A stretch of 64,000 bases of DNA from Isoptericola dokdonensis DS-3 (GCF_001636295.1 NZ_CP014209.1:1054001-1118000); one strand, 5' to 3'. Counted from the first letter of the stretch, positions 25,938 through 35,032 are shown. The notes: generated from the sequence alone by a model not told the origin. Made by a program: numbers and translations.

Positions 25938-28238
25938 ATGACCGCCCTGCAGGAGACCCCCCCGACCCTCACCTCGACCCTCGACGTCGAGCGCGTGCTC
26001 GCCGACCTCACCCTCGAGGAGAAGGCCTCCCTGCTCTCCGGGCAGGACTTCTGGCACACCCAGGCCGTCGAGCGCGACGGCACGGTCGTCGTCCCGGCCG
26101 TCATGGTCACCGACGGCCCCCACGGGCTGCGCAAGCAGGAGGCGAGCGCCGACCACCTCGGTCTCGGCGGCAGCGTGCCCGCCACCTGCTTCCCCACCGC
26201 CACCGCCCTCGGCTCGAGCTGGGACCCCGGGCTGCTGCGCCGGGTCGGCGAGGCGCTGGGCCGCGAGACCCGGGCCCACGACGTGGCGGTGCTGCTCGGC
26301 CCCGGCGTGAACATCAAGCGGTCCCCGCTGTGCGGCCGCAACTTCGAGTACGTCTCCGAGGACCCCGTCGTCGCGGGGGACCTCGGGGCGGCGCTCGTCC
26401 AGGGCATCCAGTCCCAGGGGGTCGGCACGTCCCTCAAGCACTTCGCGGCCAACAACCAGGAGGCCGACCGCATGCGCGTCTCGGCGGACGTCGACGAGCG
26501 CACCCTGCGGGAGATCTACCTGCCCGCGTTCGAGCGCGTGGTCACCCAGGCCCAGCCGTGGACCGTGATGTGCGCCTACAACAAGGTCAACGGCGTCTAC
26601 GCCTCCCAGCACGACTGGCTCCTGACCAGCGTCCTGCGCGACGAGTGGGGCTTCGAGGGCCTGGTCGTGTCCGACTGGGGCGCCGTGCGCGAGCGCGTCG
26701 CCGGCGTCGCCGCCGGGCTCGACCTCGAGATGCCCGCCAGCGGCGGGCGCACCGACGCCGAGGTGGTCGCGGCGGTGCGCGCCGGCGAGCTCGACGAGGC
26801 CGTGGTCGACCGGGCCGCACGCCGCGTCCTGCACCTCGTGGCCCGGTCGCTGCCCGCCCTGACCTCCACCGACGCCCGCACCGTCGACGTCGACGCCCAC
26901 CACGCCCTCGCCCGCGAGGCCGCCGCCGCCGGCACCGTGCTGCTGCGCAACGACCCCGTCGACGGCTCCCCGCTGCTCCCCCTCGCCGGTGACGTCGCCG
27001 TCGTCGGCGAGCTCGCCCGGACCCCCCGCTACCAGGGGGCCGGGTCCTCGCAGGTGAAGCCCACCCGCCTCGACGACGCCCTCACCGCCCTGCGCGGGGC
27101 CCACGGCGAGGTGCCGTTCGCCCCCGGCTACACGGTGGCCGAGGGGCCCGCCGACGAGCGGCCCGCCGAGGCGCTCGTCGCCGAGGCCGTCGAGGTCGCC
27201 CGCGCCGCGGGGACCGTCGTGGTGTTCCTGGGCCTGCCCGCCGCGTACGAGTCCGAGGGCTACGACCGCGACCACATGGACCTGCCCGCCGACCAGGTGG
27301 CCCTGCTGCGCGCCGTCGCCGCGGCGAACCCCCGCGTGGTCGTGGTGCTCAGCGGCGGGTCGGTCGTCTCGGTGTCGCCGTGGCAGGACGACGTCGCGGC
27401 GGTCGTCGCGGGCTGGCTCGGTGGCCAGGCCGGCGGCTCGGGCGTCGTCGACGTCCTCACCGGCGCGGTGAACCCGTCCGGGAAGCTCACCGAGACGATC
27501 CCGCTGCGCCTGGAGGACAACCCGTCCTTCGGCAGCTTCCCGGGCGAGCTCGGCCACGTCCGCTACGGCGAGGGGCTGCTGGTCGGCTACCGCTGGTACG
27601 ACGCGCGTCGCGCCGAGGTCGCCTACCCGTTCGGGCACGGGCTGTCGTACACCACCTTCACCTACGGCGACGTCGTGGCCGAGGTCACCGGTGCGGGAGC
27701 GCAGGCGGGCGTCCGCGTCCGCGCCCGGATCACCAACACCGGCGCCCGCGCCGGCGCCGAGGTCGTGCAGGTGTACGTGGGCGACCCCGAGTCCCAGGTC
27801 CAGCGCCCGGTCCGCGAGCTCAAGGCGTTCGCCAAGGTCGACCTGGCCCCGGGCGCGAACGAGGTCGTGACGTTCGACATCGACGCCCGCGACCTGTCCT
27901 ACTGGCACCCGGTGCTGCGCCGCTGGGTGGTCGAGGGCGGCGAGTTCGTCGTCGCGGTGGGGGCGTCGTCCCGCGACCTGCGCGGCGAGGTCCGGGTGCA
28001 GGTCGAGGGCGAGGACGTGACGCTCCCGCTCCACGAGCTGTCGACCTTCGGCGAGGCCCTCGCCCACCCGGTGGTGGGCGGCGAGCTCCGGGCGGCCCTG
28101 GAGGCGAACCCGGTCGACCCCGGTCTGCTCTCGATGGCCACGGACATGCCGCTGGCCGTCATCGCGGACTTCGGCATGGCGGGGCTGGACCGCGCCGGGC
28201 TCGAGCACCTGGTCGAGGCCGCCGGCGCGGGCCGCTGA
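25938..28238 (+). CDS. Glycoside hydrolase family 3 beta-glucosidase with C-terminal Fn3-like domain
   Basis: A 766-residue GH3 enzyme, probably a cytoplasmic beta-glucosidase because it has no signal peptide. The barrel domain contains KHFAANNQEADRM and the nucleophile Asp in GLVVSDWGAVRERV (near residue 245). The sandwich domain contributes the acid/base Glu in YESEGYDRDHMDLP (near 438). The terminal domain begins after YPFGHGLSYTTF and is the fibronectin III-like fold usual in BglX-type proteins. An operator at its promoter is shared with the MFS/GH3 pair downstream, so import and hydrolysis of a glycoside are probably co-regulated. Confidence 0.9.
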   Translation: MTALQETPPTLTSTLDVERVLADLTLEEKASLLSGQDFWHTQAVERDGTVVVPAVMVTDGPHGLRKQEASADHLGLGGSVPATCFPTATALGSSWDPGLLRRVGEALGRETRAHDVAVLLGPGVNIKRSPLCGRNFEYVSEDPVVAGDLGAALVQGIQSQGVGTSLKHFAANNQEADRMRVSADVDERTLREIYLPAFERVVTQAQPWTVMCAYNKVNGVYASQHDWLLTSVLRDEWGFEGLVVSDWGAVRERVAGVAAGLDLEMPASGGRTDAEVVAAVRAGELDEAVVDRAARRVLHLVARSLPALTSTDARTVDVDAHHALAREAAAAGTVLLRNDPVDGSPLLPLAGDVAVVGELARTPRYQGAGSSQVKPTRLDDALTALRGAHGEVPFAPGYTVAEGPADERPAEALVAEAVEVARAAGTVVVFLGLPAAYESEGYDRDHMDLPADQVALLRAVAAANPRVVVVLSGGSVVSVSPWQDDVAAVVAGWLGGQAGGSGVVDVLTGAVNPSGKLTETIPLRLEDNPSFGSFPGELGHVRYGEGLLVGYRWYDARRAEVAYPFGHGLSYTTFTYGDVVAEVTGAGAQAGVRVRARITNTGARAGAEVVQVYVGDPESQVQRPVRELKAFAKVDLAPGANEVVTFDIDARDLSYWHPVLRRWVVEGGEFVVAVGASSRDLRGEVRVQVEGEDVTLPLHELSTFGEALAHPVVGGELRAALEANPVDPGLLSMATDMPLAVIADFGMAGLDRAGLEHLVEAAGAGR

Positions 28239-28257
28239 CCGCACCCGCCCCGCGCCC

Positions 28258-28304
28258 ACGCACGACGGCCGCCGCCCCCTCTCGGGGCGGCGGCCGTCGT
28301 GCGT
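28258..28304. terminator. Perfect 21-bp bidirectional terminator hairpin
   Basis: Arms 28258-28278 and 28284-28304 are perfect reverse complements around a five-base CTCTC loop. It lies between the convergent GH3 gene and tetR, ending 20 bases after the GH3 stop and six bases beyond the tetR stop, and should terminate both. Confidence 0.82.
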
Positions 28305-28309
28305 CCCGC

Positions 28310-28945
28310 TCAGGCGGTGTCCCGGCCCCTGTCGGTGTAGACCATGGCCAGGAAGGCCTCCAGGTCGGCGGCCATGTCGACACGGTCCCCCTTCGGGCGG
28401 TCCAGCGAGTACAGCCACTGCACCTGCAGCCCGTCCATGAGCGCCACGATCGCGCGCGCCGCGGCGGCGGGCTCCACCCCCGGTCGCAGCCGCCCCTCGG
28501 CCGCGGCCCGCTCCAGGTCGGCCCTCGAGTCCGCCAGCGTGGTGGCATAGCGCCGCGCGAAGTACTCGTGCGCCGGGTGGTCGGGCGACGTCGCCTCCGC
28601 CGCCAGGACGGCGAAGACCTCGACGATCGGACGGCGCAGGGCGTTGCGCCGGACCAGGCGGACGAGCGACTCCGGCACCGACCTCCCCTGCTCGCGGTCG
28701 TCCTCGATGTCGGCACGGTCCACGGCGTCGCGGTGCTCGAGCACGGCCTCCAGCAGGGCGGCCTTGGTCGGGAAGTGGTGCAGGAGCCCGGGGTGGGAGA
28801 TCCCCACGCGTCCGGCGATCTCCCGCAGGGAGGCGCCGTGGTAGCCGGTCTCGGCGAACAGGCCGATCGCGGCCTGGAGGATCTCCTCGCGCTTCGCGCG
28901 CCCCTTGGCGTAGCCGCGCCGGGCGGCGTCGGTCGTGGCGGTCAT
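28310..28945 (-). CDS. TetR-family regulator of the GH3/MFS island
   Basis: A 211-residue repressor. The HTH is GASLREIAGRVGISHPGLLHHFPTKAALLEAVLEHRD (about residues 37-73), followed by a helical ligand domain. I start it at MTATTDAARRGYAKGRAKREEIL. The ATG at 28954 is possible, but the 28945 start has GACAAT seven bases upstream, a leaderless pattern. It diverges from the MFS gene, and two copies of a TACC-N4-GGTA palindrome lie in that gap, with a third before the upstream GH3 gene. A sugar- or aglycone-responsive repressor of the island is the simplest reading. Confidence 0.85.
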   Translation of the reverse strand: MTATTDAARRGYAKGRAKREEILQAAIGLFAETGYHGASLREIAGRVGISHPGLLHHFPTKAALLEAVLEHRDAVDRADIEDDREQGRSVPESLVRLVRRNALRRPIVEVFAVLAAEATSPDHPAHEYFARRYATTLADSRADLERAAAEGRLRPGVEPAAAARAIVALMDGLQVQWLYSLDRPKGDRVDMAADLEAFLAMVYTDRGRDTA

Positions 28946-29008
28946 GCCCCCCATTGTCGCCCCACCGGGCCCGGTCGGGGGCCGTTGACGTGCAGGGTTG
29001 GCGTGAGA

Positions 29009-29024
29009 CCTACCACTTGGTAAC
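29009..29024. promoter_or_regulatory. TetR operator 2, tetR-MFS intergenic region
   Basis: CCTACCACTTGGTAAC, 12 of 16 bases identical to operator 1 and sharing its TACC-N4-GGTA core. Its centre is 25 bp from that of operator 3. It is positioned to affect both the tetR and the MFS promoters. Confidence 0.7.
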
Positions 29025-29033
29025 CTTTCGCTA

Positions 29034-29049
29034 CCTACCACTCGGTAGG
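29034..29049. promoter_or_regulatory. TetR operator 3, tetR-MFS intergenic region
   Basis: CCTACCACTCGGTAGG, a perfect six-base inverted repeat (CCTACC/GGTAGG) around ACTC, and the most symmetrical of the three sites. It lies 49 bases before the MFS start. Confidence 0.75.
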
Positions 29050-29097
29050 TATTGGTCGGTCGCGCAGAGCTGCGCGCCTCACCTCACCGGAGACCTG

Positions 29098-30363
29098 ATG
29101 AGCCTGTCGCCCACCACCCCGAGCACCACCGGCGCCCCCACGCGGACGCCGGCGCGCTACGTCGTCGGCGTGAGCACCGCCGCGTTCGGCGTCTACTTCG
29201 CCCTCTTCACCCCCGTGATGGTGGCGATGGCGTTCAAGATCCAGCACATCGACCCCGAGAACGCCGTGGCGAGCCTCGGCCTGGTCCTCGGTGCCGGCGC
29301 CGCGTTCGCCCTCTTCGCGAACCCCCTGTTCGGTCGCCTCTCCGACCGATCCACCGCCCGCTGGGGCAAGCGACGCCCGTTCATCCTCGGGGGCACGCTC
29401 GTCGGCGCCGCCGCGCTCGTGCTCATCGGTGTCACCACGTCGGTGCCCGTCGTGCTCGTCGGCTGGTGCCTCGCCCAGGCCGGCCTCAACGCGGCGCTGT
29501 CCGCCGTCGTCGCGACGCTGCACGACCAGGTCGAGCCCGCCGGGCGCGGCAAGGTCTCCGGCCTCATCGGCGTGGGCACCCCGCTGTCCATCCTCGCCGG
29601 GTCGGTCGTCGCCAACGCGATCGCCTCCGACGTCCTGCGCTTCGCGATCCCCGCCGGAGTGGCCGTCGTCCTGGCCGTCGTGTTCTGCCTCGTGCTCGAC
29701 GACAAGGTCCGCACCGTCCCCCCGGCGGAGAAGTTCGGCGTCAAGGAGTTCTTCGGCTCCTTCGTGTTCGACCCCCGGCGCAACCCGGACTTCGGCTGGA
29801 CCTGGCTGACCAAGTTCCTCGTCATGTTCGGCTACGCCGGCATCGCCACCTACCTGCCGTACTACCTGACCTCCGACTTCGGCCTCGCGGAGCAGGAGGC
29901 CACGGGCGTCATCCTCACCGCCAACCTCGTGTCGACCGTCGCGATGGTCGTCTCCAGCCCGCTCGGCGGCCTGCTCTCCGACCGCATCGGCCGCCGCAAG
30001 CCGTTCGTCACCGCCGCCGGCCTCGTCATGGTCGTCGGCCTGCTGCTCCTGGCCCTCGCGCCGTCGATCCCCGTGCTGGTCGTCGCCCAGGGGATCATCG
30101 GCCTCGGCGCCGGCGCCTTCCTCTCGGTCGACCAGGCCCTCGCCACCCAGGTGCTGCCGAACCCGGAGGACGCCGCCAAGGACCTCGGCGTGCTCAACAT
30201 GGCCAACGCCCTCCCCCAGTCCATCGCCCCCGCCATGGCACCCGCCGTCATCGGCCTCGGCACCGCCGCGGGCCTCGGCGGCTACACCACCTGGTACCTG
30301 TTCGGGGCGCTCGTCGCCCTCTCCGGCGCCGTCCTCGTCCACCGCATCAAGGGAGTCCGCTGA
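29098..30363 (+). CDS. MFS glycoside/sugar transporter of the GH3 island
   Basis: A 421-residue major facilitator with 12 predicted helices. FGRLSDRSTARWGKRRPFILGG after helix 2 and GGLLSDRIGRRKPFVTAAG in the second half are the two signature loops; the RWGKRRPFI form is typical of SLC45/GPH-like sugar porters. GGAGA precedes the ATG. Its stop overlaps the next GH3 ATG by one base (TGATG). With operators 2 and 3 upstream and GH3 enzymes on both sides, import of an intact glucoside is the likely role. Confidence 0.82.
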   Translation: MSLSPTTPSTTGAPTRTPARYVVGVSTAAFGVYFALFTPVMVAMAFKIQHIDPENAVASLGLVLGAGAAFALFANPLFGRLSDRSTARWGKRRPFILGGTLVGAAALVLIGVTTSVPVVLVGWCLAQAGLNAALSAVVATLHDQVEPAGRGKVSGLIGVGTPLSILAGSVVANAIASDVLRFAIPAGVAVVLAVVFCLVLDDKVRTVPPAEKFGVKEFFGSFVFDPRRNPDFGWTWLTKFLVMFGYAGIATYLPYYLTSDFGLAEQEATGVILTANLVSTVAMVVSSPLGGLLSDRIGRRKPFVTAAGLVMVVGLLLLALAPSIPVLVVAQGIIGLGAGAFLSVDQALATQVLPNPEDAAKDLGVLNMANALPQSIAPAMAPAVIGLGTAAGLGGYTTWYLFGALVALSGAVLVHRIKGVR

Positions 30364-32249
30364 TGACGACCACCGACCTCGGGCCCACCGCCCTCGACGC
30401 CGTGCCCGACGACGCCGCCTACCGGGACCCCGCGCGCCCCGTCGACGAGCGCGTCGCGGACCTCCTGGCGCGCATGACGCTCGCCGAGAAGGCCGGCCAG
30501 CTCTTCCACACCATGATCGAGGTGGGCCCGGACGGCGCCCTCGCCGAGGGCCCGTCGGCGATGGGCGTGCCCTCCACCACCGACATGCTGCTCGACCGCC
30601 ACCTGACGCACTTCAACGTGCTGGCCGCCCCGGCCACCGCACGCGAGCTCGCCGCCTGGCACAACCGGCTCCAGGACCTCGCCGCCACCACGCGGCTCGG
30701 TATCCCCGTGACCGTGTCGTCCGACCCGCGCCACGCGTTCACCGACAACCCCGGCACGGCCCTGCTGTCCGGACCGTTCTCCCAGTGGCCCGAGACGCTC
30801 GGCCTCGCCGCCACGCGCGACGAGCGCCTCGTCGAGGAGCACGCCGACGCCGCCCGGCGCGAGTACCTCGCCGTCGGGATCCGCACCGCGCTGCACCCGC
30901 AGGTGGACCTCGCCACCGAACCGCGCTGGGCGCGCGCCAACGGCACCTTCGGGGAGGACGCCGCCCTCACCGGCACGATGGGCGCCGCCTACGTGCGCGG
31001 CTTCCAGGCCGGCGGCGACGTCGCCCGCGAGGCGGGCCTGGACGGCACGTTCGGCGCGGCGTCCGTCTCCACCATGACGAAGCACTTCCCGGGCGGCGGT
31101 CCGCAGCTCGACGGCGAGGACCCGCACTTCGCCTACGGGCGCGAGCAGGTGTACCCCGGCGGGCGCTTCGCCGAGCACCTGGCACCCTTCGTCGAGCTCC
31201 TGGCCGCCGGCACCCGGCAGATGATGCCGTACTACGGCATGCCGGTGGACCTCGTGGTCGACGGCGAGGAGATCGAGCCCGTCGGGTTCGGCTTCAACCG
31301 CCAGGTCGTCACCGGGATGCTGCGCGAGCAGCTCGGGTTCGACGGCATCGTCTGCACCGACTGGGGCCTGGTCAACGACGCCGAGATCCTCGGCCGGCCG
31401 TTCCCCGCCCGCGCGTGGGGCGTCGAGCACCTGAGCCCGCTCGACCGGCTCGCCCGGATCCTCGACGCGGGCGCCGACCAGATCGGCGGGGAGGCCTGCC
31501 CGGAGCTCGTCGTCGAGCTCGTCCGCACCGGCCGGGTCGCCGAGTCCCGGATCGACGCGTCCGTGGCGCGGCTGCTGCGCGAGAAGTTCGTGCTCGGCCT
31601 GTTCGACGAGGCCCGCACCGTCGACGTCGACGCCGCCGAGCGCGTCGTGGGGCACCCCGACCTCGTCGCCGCCGGGCGCCGGGCGCAGTCCCGCGCCGTG
31701 ACGGTGCTGGCCACCGCGAGCGCCGGGCCGGCGGCCCTGCCGCTCGCACCGGGCCTGCGGGTCTACGTCGAGGGCGCCGAGGCGGACACCCTGCCGGGCG
31801 CGACCCTGGTCCCGAGCCCCGCCGAGGCCGACGTGGCGATCCTGCGCCTCAAGGCACCCTTCGAGGAGCGCGGGCCCGGTTTCGAGAGCTTCTTCCACGC
31901 CGGCTCGCTCGACTTCCCCGCCGAGGTGGTCGAGCACGTCGCCGAGGTCGCCGCCGCGGTGCCGACCGTCGTCGACGTCTACCTCGACCGTCCGGCGATC
32001 CTCGCGCCGCTCCTGGGCGCGCTCGGCGCGCGCGGCACGCTGGTCGTGGACTTCGGGGCCTCCACCGCGGCCCTGCACGACGCCCTCACCGGCCGGGTCG
32101 CCCCCGAGGGTCGGCTCCCCTTCGACCTGCCCCGGTCGTCCGCCGCCGTCGTCGCGTCGCGTGCGGACGTGCCGTTCGACACCGAGGACCCGTTGTTCCG
32201 GTTCGGCCACGGCCTGACGCCGGGGTCGCCCGCCCCCGCGGCGGGGTGA
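30363..32249 (+). CDS. Glycoside hydrolase family 3 enzyme, short two-domain form
   Basis: A 628-residue GH3 protein. The barrel domain carries KHFPGGGPQLDGEDPHFAYG (near residue 240) and the nucleophile Asp in GFDGIVCTDWGLVND (near 331). The alpha/beta sandwich follows, and the protein ends shortly after FRFGHGLTP, so it lacks the Fn3-like third domain of the upstream GH3. There is no signal peptide. The canonical EGxDR acid/base motif is not seen; a Glu in APFEERGPGFES is a candidate. Coupled translation with the transporter suggests that it acts on the imported compound. The exact glycoside is unknown. Confidence 0.85.
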   Translation: MTTTDLGPTALDAVPDDAAYRDPARPVDERVADLLARMTLAEKAGQLFHTMIEVGPDGALAEGPSAMGVPSTTDMLLDRHLTHFNVLAAPATARELAAWHNRLQDLAATTRLGIPVTVSSDPRHAFTDNPGTALLSGPFSQWPETLGLAATRDERLVEEHADAARREYLAVGIRTALHPQVDLATEPRWARANGTFGEDAALTGTMGAAYVRGFQAGGDVAREAGLDGTFGAASVSTMTKHFPGGGPQLDGEDPHFAYGREQVYPGGRFAEHLAPFVELLAAGTRQMMPYYGMPVDLVVDGEEIEPVGFGFNRQVVTGMLREQLGFDGIVCTDWGLVNDAEILGRPFPARAWGVEHLSPLDRLARILDAGADQIGGEACPELVVELVRTGRVAESRIDASVARLLREKFVLGLFDEARTVDVDAAERVVGHPDLVAAGRRAQSRAVTVLATASAGPAALPLAPGLRVYVEGAEADTLPGATLVPSPAEADVAILRLKAPFEERGPGFESFFHAGSLDFPAEVVEHVAEVAAAVPTVVDVYLDRPAILAPLLGALGARGTLVVDFGASTAALHDALTGRVAPEGRLPFDLPRSSAAVVASRADVPFDTEDPLFRFGHGLTPGSPAPAAG

Positions 32250-32274
32250 TCCCCACCCGGGCCGGGGCGCGGCG

Positions 32275-33141
32275 TCACACGGTGCCGCGCTCCCGCCCGG
32301 ACCCGTCCTCGCCGGAGGTCGTGGGCGGGGTCGCCGCCGACGGCGAACCCGCCGCCTCCGGCGCGGCCACCGTTCCCCCGGCGACGGCGACCGTAGCGCC
32401 CGCGGCGGGCACGGGACCGGTCGCGGAGGCCGGCCCCACCTGCGGGTTCGCCGCCCCGAGCACGGACCCGCCGGTGACGACCACCCCGGCCCGCTCCGCC
32501 TCGCGCCGCAGCCCCTGCAGCTCCCGGGCCACGGACCGCACCGCGAACCCCGAGACCAGGTGGATCGCCCCCGCGACGAACGCGAACAGCGCGAAGACGA
32601 TCGTCACCAGCCGCAGCACGTCGAACGACTCCAGGGGCCGGGTGACGAGCAGGACTCCGAACAGCGCGGCCGTCAGGCCGAACAGCACCATCCACGGCCA
32701 ACCCAGGTCGCGGTTGCGCACCAGCGCGACCCCGCCGACGACCGCCGTGACGCCCAGGACGATCGCCCAGCTCGCGAGCACGTAGTAGAGCGGCGTCGCC
32801 TCCAGGTCGGGCCAGAACGCGACCGCCGCCCCGAAGACGACGTTGACGCCCGCCTGCGCGAGCCACCAGGACGACCCGTCCTGGTGCCGGTGCACCAGCC
32901 ACTGCACGCACAGCAGCACCGCGTCCAGCACGAGGAACGCCCCGACCAGCAGCCGCAGCACCCCGAGCTCGCCCAGCGGCTCGATCATGAGCAGCAGGCC
33001 CAGCACCACGAAGCTCAGACCGCGCACGACCGGCAGCCACCACACGCGCCGGAACGGGTTGCGGGCCGGTTCCTCCGGCGGCGGAGCGGGCTCCCGGGGC
33101 GGCGGGGCCGCGGCGTCGGACGGTACCTCGGACTGCGTCAT
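32275..33141 (-). CDS. HdeD/DUF308-type membrane protein
   Basis: A 288-residue protein. A Pro/Glu-rich head is followed by about six transmembrane helices (residues 35-195), with RGLSFVVLGLLLMIEPLG and YYVLASWAIVLGVTAVVGGV typical of DUF308 repeats. The cytoplasmic C terminus is Ala/Pro/Thr-rich and low-complexity. AGGAGGT precedes the ATG. HdeD proteins are linked to acid resistance in enterobacteria, but most family members have no known function. It is convergent with the GH3 gene. Confidence 0.75.
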   Translation of the reverse strand: MTQSEVPSDAAAPPPREPAPPPEEPARNPFRRVWWLPVVRGLSFVVLGLLLMIEPLGELGVLRLLVGAFLVLDAVLLCVQWLVHRHQDGSSWWLAQAGVNVVFGAAVAFWPDLEATPLYYVLASWAIVLGVTAVVGGVALVRNRDLGWPWMVLFGLTAALFGVLLVTRPLESFDVLRLVTIVFALFAFVAGAIHLVSGFAVRSVARELQGLRREAERAGVVVTGGSVLGAANPQVGPASATGPVPAAGATVAVAGGTVAAPEAAGSPSAATPPTTSGEDGSGRERGTV

Positions 33142-33243
33142 GCGGACCTCCTGCGCTGGGCCGACCTGCGGCCATGCTAGGCAGCGCCACCCCGGAGCGC
33201 ACGCGCGCCGGACCCGCGGCGCGGCGCGTGTGAGGATGACGGG

Positions 33244-34446
33244 GTGACCCAGCCCCCCGCCCCCGACCACCGGACCGTGCGGGATGCCGCCGCCGGGATC
33301 GTCGTGCTCGCAGGCGCCAACTTCGTCGCCATCACCACCGAGGTGCTGCCCGTCGGGGTGCTCCCCCAGCTCGCCCGCGGCGTCGGGGTGAGCGAGGCCA
33401 CGGCCGGGCTGCTGGTCACCGTCTACGCGTTCGTCGTCGCGGCGCTGGCCGTGCCGCTCACGCTCGCCACCCGCCGCCTGCCGCGCAAGGGGCTGCTGCT
33501 GGCCACGCTCGGCGTGTACGTCGCGAGCAACGTCGTCGTGGCGCTCGCCCCGACGTTCGCGGTCGTCGCGGCGGCCCGCACGCTCGGCGGCATCGGCCAC
33601 GCCGTGTTCTTCTCGGTGTCGATCGCCTACGCGGCGCGCCTCGTGGGCCCGCTGCACACCGGTCGGGCGCTCACCCTCGTCACCGGCGGCGGCACGCTCG
33701 GCTTCGTCCTGGGCGTCCCGCTGGGCACGTCCCTCGGCGACGCCGTGGGCTGGCGCTGGTCGTTCGCCGTGCTCGCCGCGGTCTGCCTGGTCACCGCCCT
33801 GCTCGTCGCGCGGCTGCTCCCCGCCGTCGTGGCGCCCCCGACCGGGCGTCGCGCGCCGTCCCCGGAACGACGGGCCGGCACCACGCGCCTCGTCGCCGTC
33901 GCCACGACCAACACCGCCGTCTTCGCCGGGCAGTACACCGTCTACACGTACATCTCGCTCCTGCTGCTGGCCACCGGCCTGGGCGAGAGCCTCGTGGGGC
34001 CCGCGCTGCTCGTGTTCGGCGCGGTCGGGCTGGTGGGGCTCTGGGCCGCCGGCCGGTTCCTCGACCGCAGGCCGCGCGACCTCACCGTCATCACCCTCGC
34101 CGTCGTCGTCGGCTCGCTCGTCGTCGTCGGCCTCACCCTGCCGGCCGTCGTGCCGGTGCTCCTCGCCAGCTGCGCCTGGCTGGCGGCGTTCGGCGCGCTG
34201 CCCGCCACGTTCCAGGCGGCGGCGCTGCGCACCCGGGGGGCGGGCGCCGACGTCGTCGGCGCCGTCGTCAACAGCACCGCCAACCTCGGCATCGGCGTGG
34301 GAGCCGCCGTCGGGTCGGTCGTCGTCGCGGCCGCGGGTCCCGCCGTCCTCTCGCTCGTCGGCGCCGGCGTCGTCACGGTCGCCCTCGGCGTGGTCCTCGT
34401 CGCGCGCGGCGCGTTCCCCGCGCAGCCCGACCGCCCGGCCGGGTGA
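33244..34446 (+). CDS. MFS drug/sugar efflux transporter (DHA1 type)
   Basis: A 400-residue MFS protein with 12 helices. NFVAITTEVLPVGVLPQLARGVGVSEATAGLLVTVYAF is characteristic of the AraJ/CmlR-like DHA1 efflux branch, and the motif-C-like GGGTLGFVLGVPLGTSLGDAVGWRWSF is also present. The GTG is preceded by GAGGAT and six bases. The substrate cannot be predicted. It belongs to the accessory stretch upstream of the dapB cluster. Confidence 0.8.
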   Translation: MTQPPAPDHRTVRDAAAGIVVLAGANFVAITTEVLPVGVLPQLARGVGVSEATAGLLVTVYAFVVAALAVPLTLATRRLPRKGLLLATLGVYVASNVVVALAPTFAVVAAARTLGGIGHAVFFSVSIAYAARLVGPLHTGRALTLVTGGGTLGFVLGVPLGTSLGDAVGWRWSFAVLAAVCLVTALLVARLLPAVVAPPTGRRAPSPERRAGTTRLVAVATTNTAVFAGQYTVYTYISLLLLATGLGESLVGPALLVFGAVGLVGLWAAGRFLDRRPRDLTVITLAVVVGSLVVVGLTLPAVVPVLLASCAWLAAFGALPATFQAAALRTRGAGADVVGAVVNSTANLGIGVGAAVGSVVVAAAGPAVLSLVGAGVVTVALGVVLVARGAFPAQPDRPAG

Positions 34447-34513
34447 GCCGCGCGTTCGCCGATGGTAACGAGTCGGTGACGACGCGGAAGCACGACCCTG
34501 GCACCCTGGGGAC

Positions 34514-35029
34514 ATGGGCCACGGCCATGCGGTGCGGCAGGAGCGCCGGCACACGACCACGATCGTCACCGACTACTTCGCAGCGCCGACCGATGCGCTG
34601 GCGGCCACTGTCGTGCACACCGAGGACGGCCCGTCGACGCCCGCCCGCGGGTCCGGCGAGCCCCTCTTCGACACCGTGCGCATGCCGTCCGTCGAACCGT
34701 TCGTCATGCTCGGCTCCCTCGCCGAGGCGGTGTGCCGCCGCCCGTACGGCGAGGTGACGGCGGACCCGCGCCACGGGTTCCTCGTCGGCGGGCAGGACGA
34801 CGGCCCGTTCGTCGTCGCGGTGTCCGGCGAGCTGTCCGCCCGGCTCGCGGCGTCGGCACCGCACGAGCTGGCCGAGGCCGCCCGTCGGTGGGCGGCGGGC
34901 CGGGCCCTCGACGAGCCCGGGTCCCAGCGGCTCGCCACCGCCGTCGTCGCGCTCGGCGAGCTCGCCTGGCGGGCCGCGGACGTGCGGCACTCCCTGTACT
35001 GCTGGGCGAAGCTCCCCGGCCCGGGCTGA
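34514..35029 (+). CDS. Conserved hypothetical protein of unknown function
   Basis: A 171-residue soluble protein. The Arg/His-rich N terminus is followed by DYFAAPTDALAATVVHTEDG, a central EPFVMLGSLAEAVCRRPYGEVTADPRHG and a final LYCWAKLPGPG. I recall similar small actinobacterial proteins with a YF-A-D-ALA opening and an LYCW ending, but no family name. Only the last segment has a notable Cys-Trp pair. The start at 34514 is supported by an xAnnnT element (CACCCT) six bases upstream. It stands alone between an MFS gene and the convergent dapB cluster. Confidence 0.7.
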   Translation: MGHGHAVRQERRHTTTIVTDYFAAPTDALAATVVHTEDGPSTPARGSGEPLFDTVRMPSVEPFVMLGSLAEAVCRRPYGEVTADPRHGFLVGGQDDGPFVVAVSGELSARLAASAPHELAEAARRWAAGRALDEPGSQRLATAVVALGELAWRAADVRHSLYCWAKLPGPG

Positions 35030-35032
35030 ACG

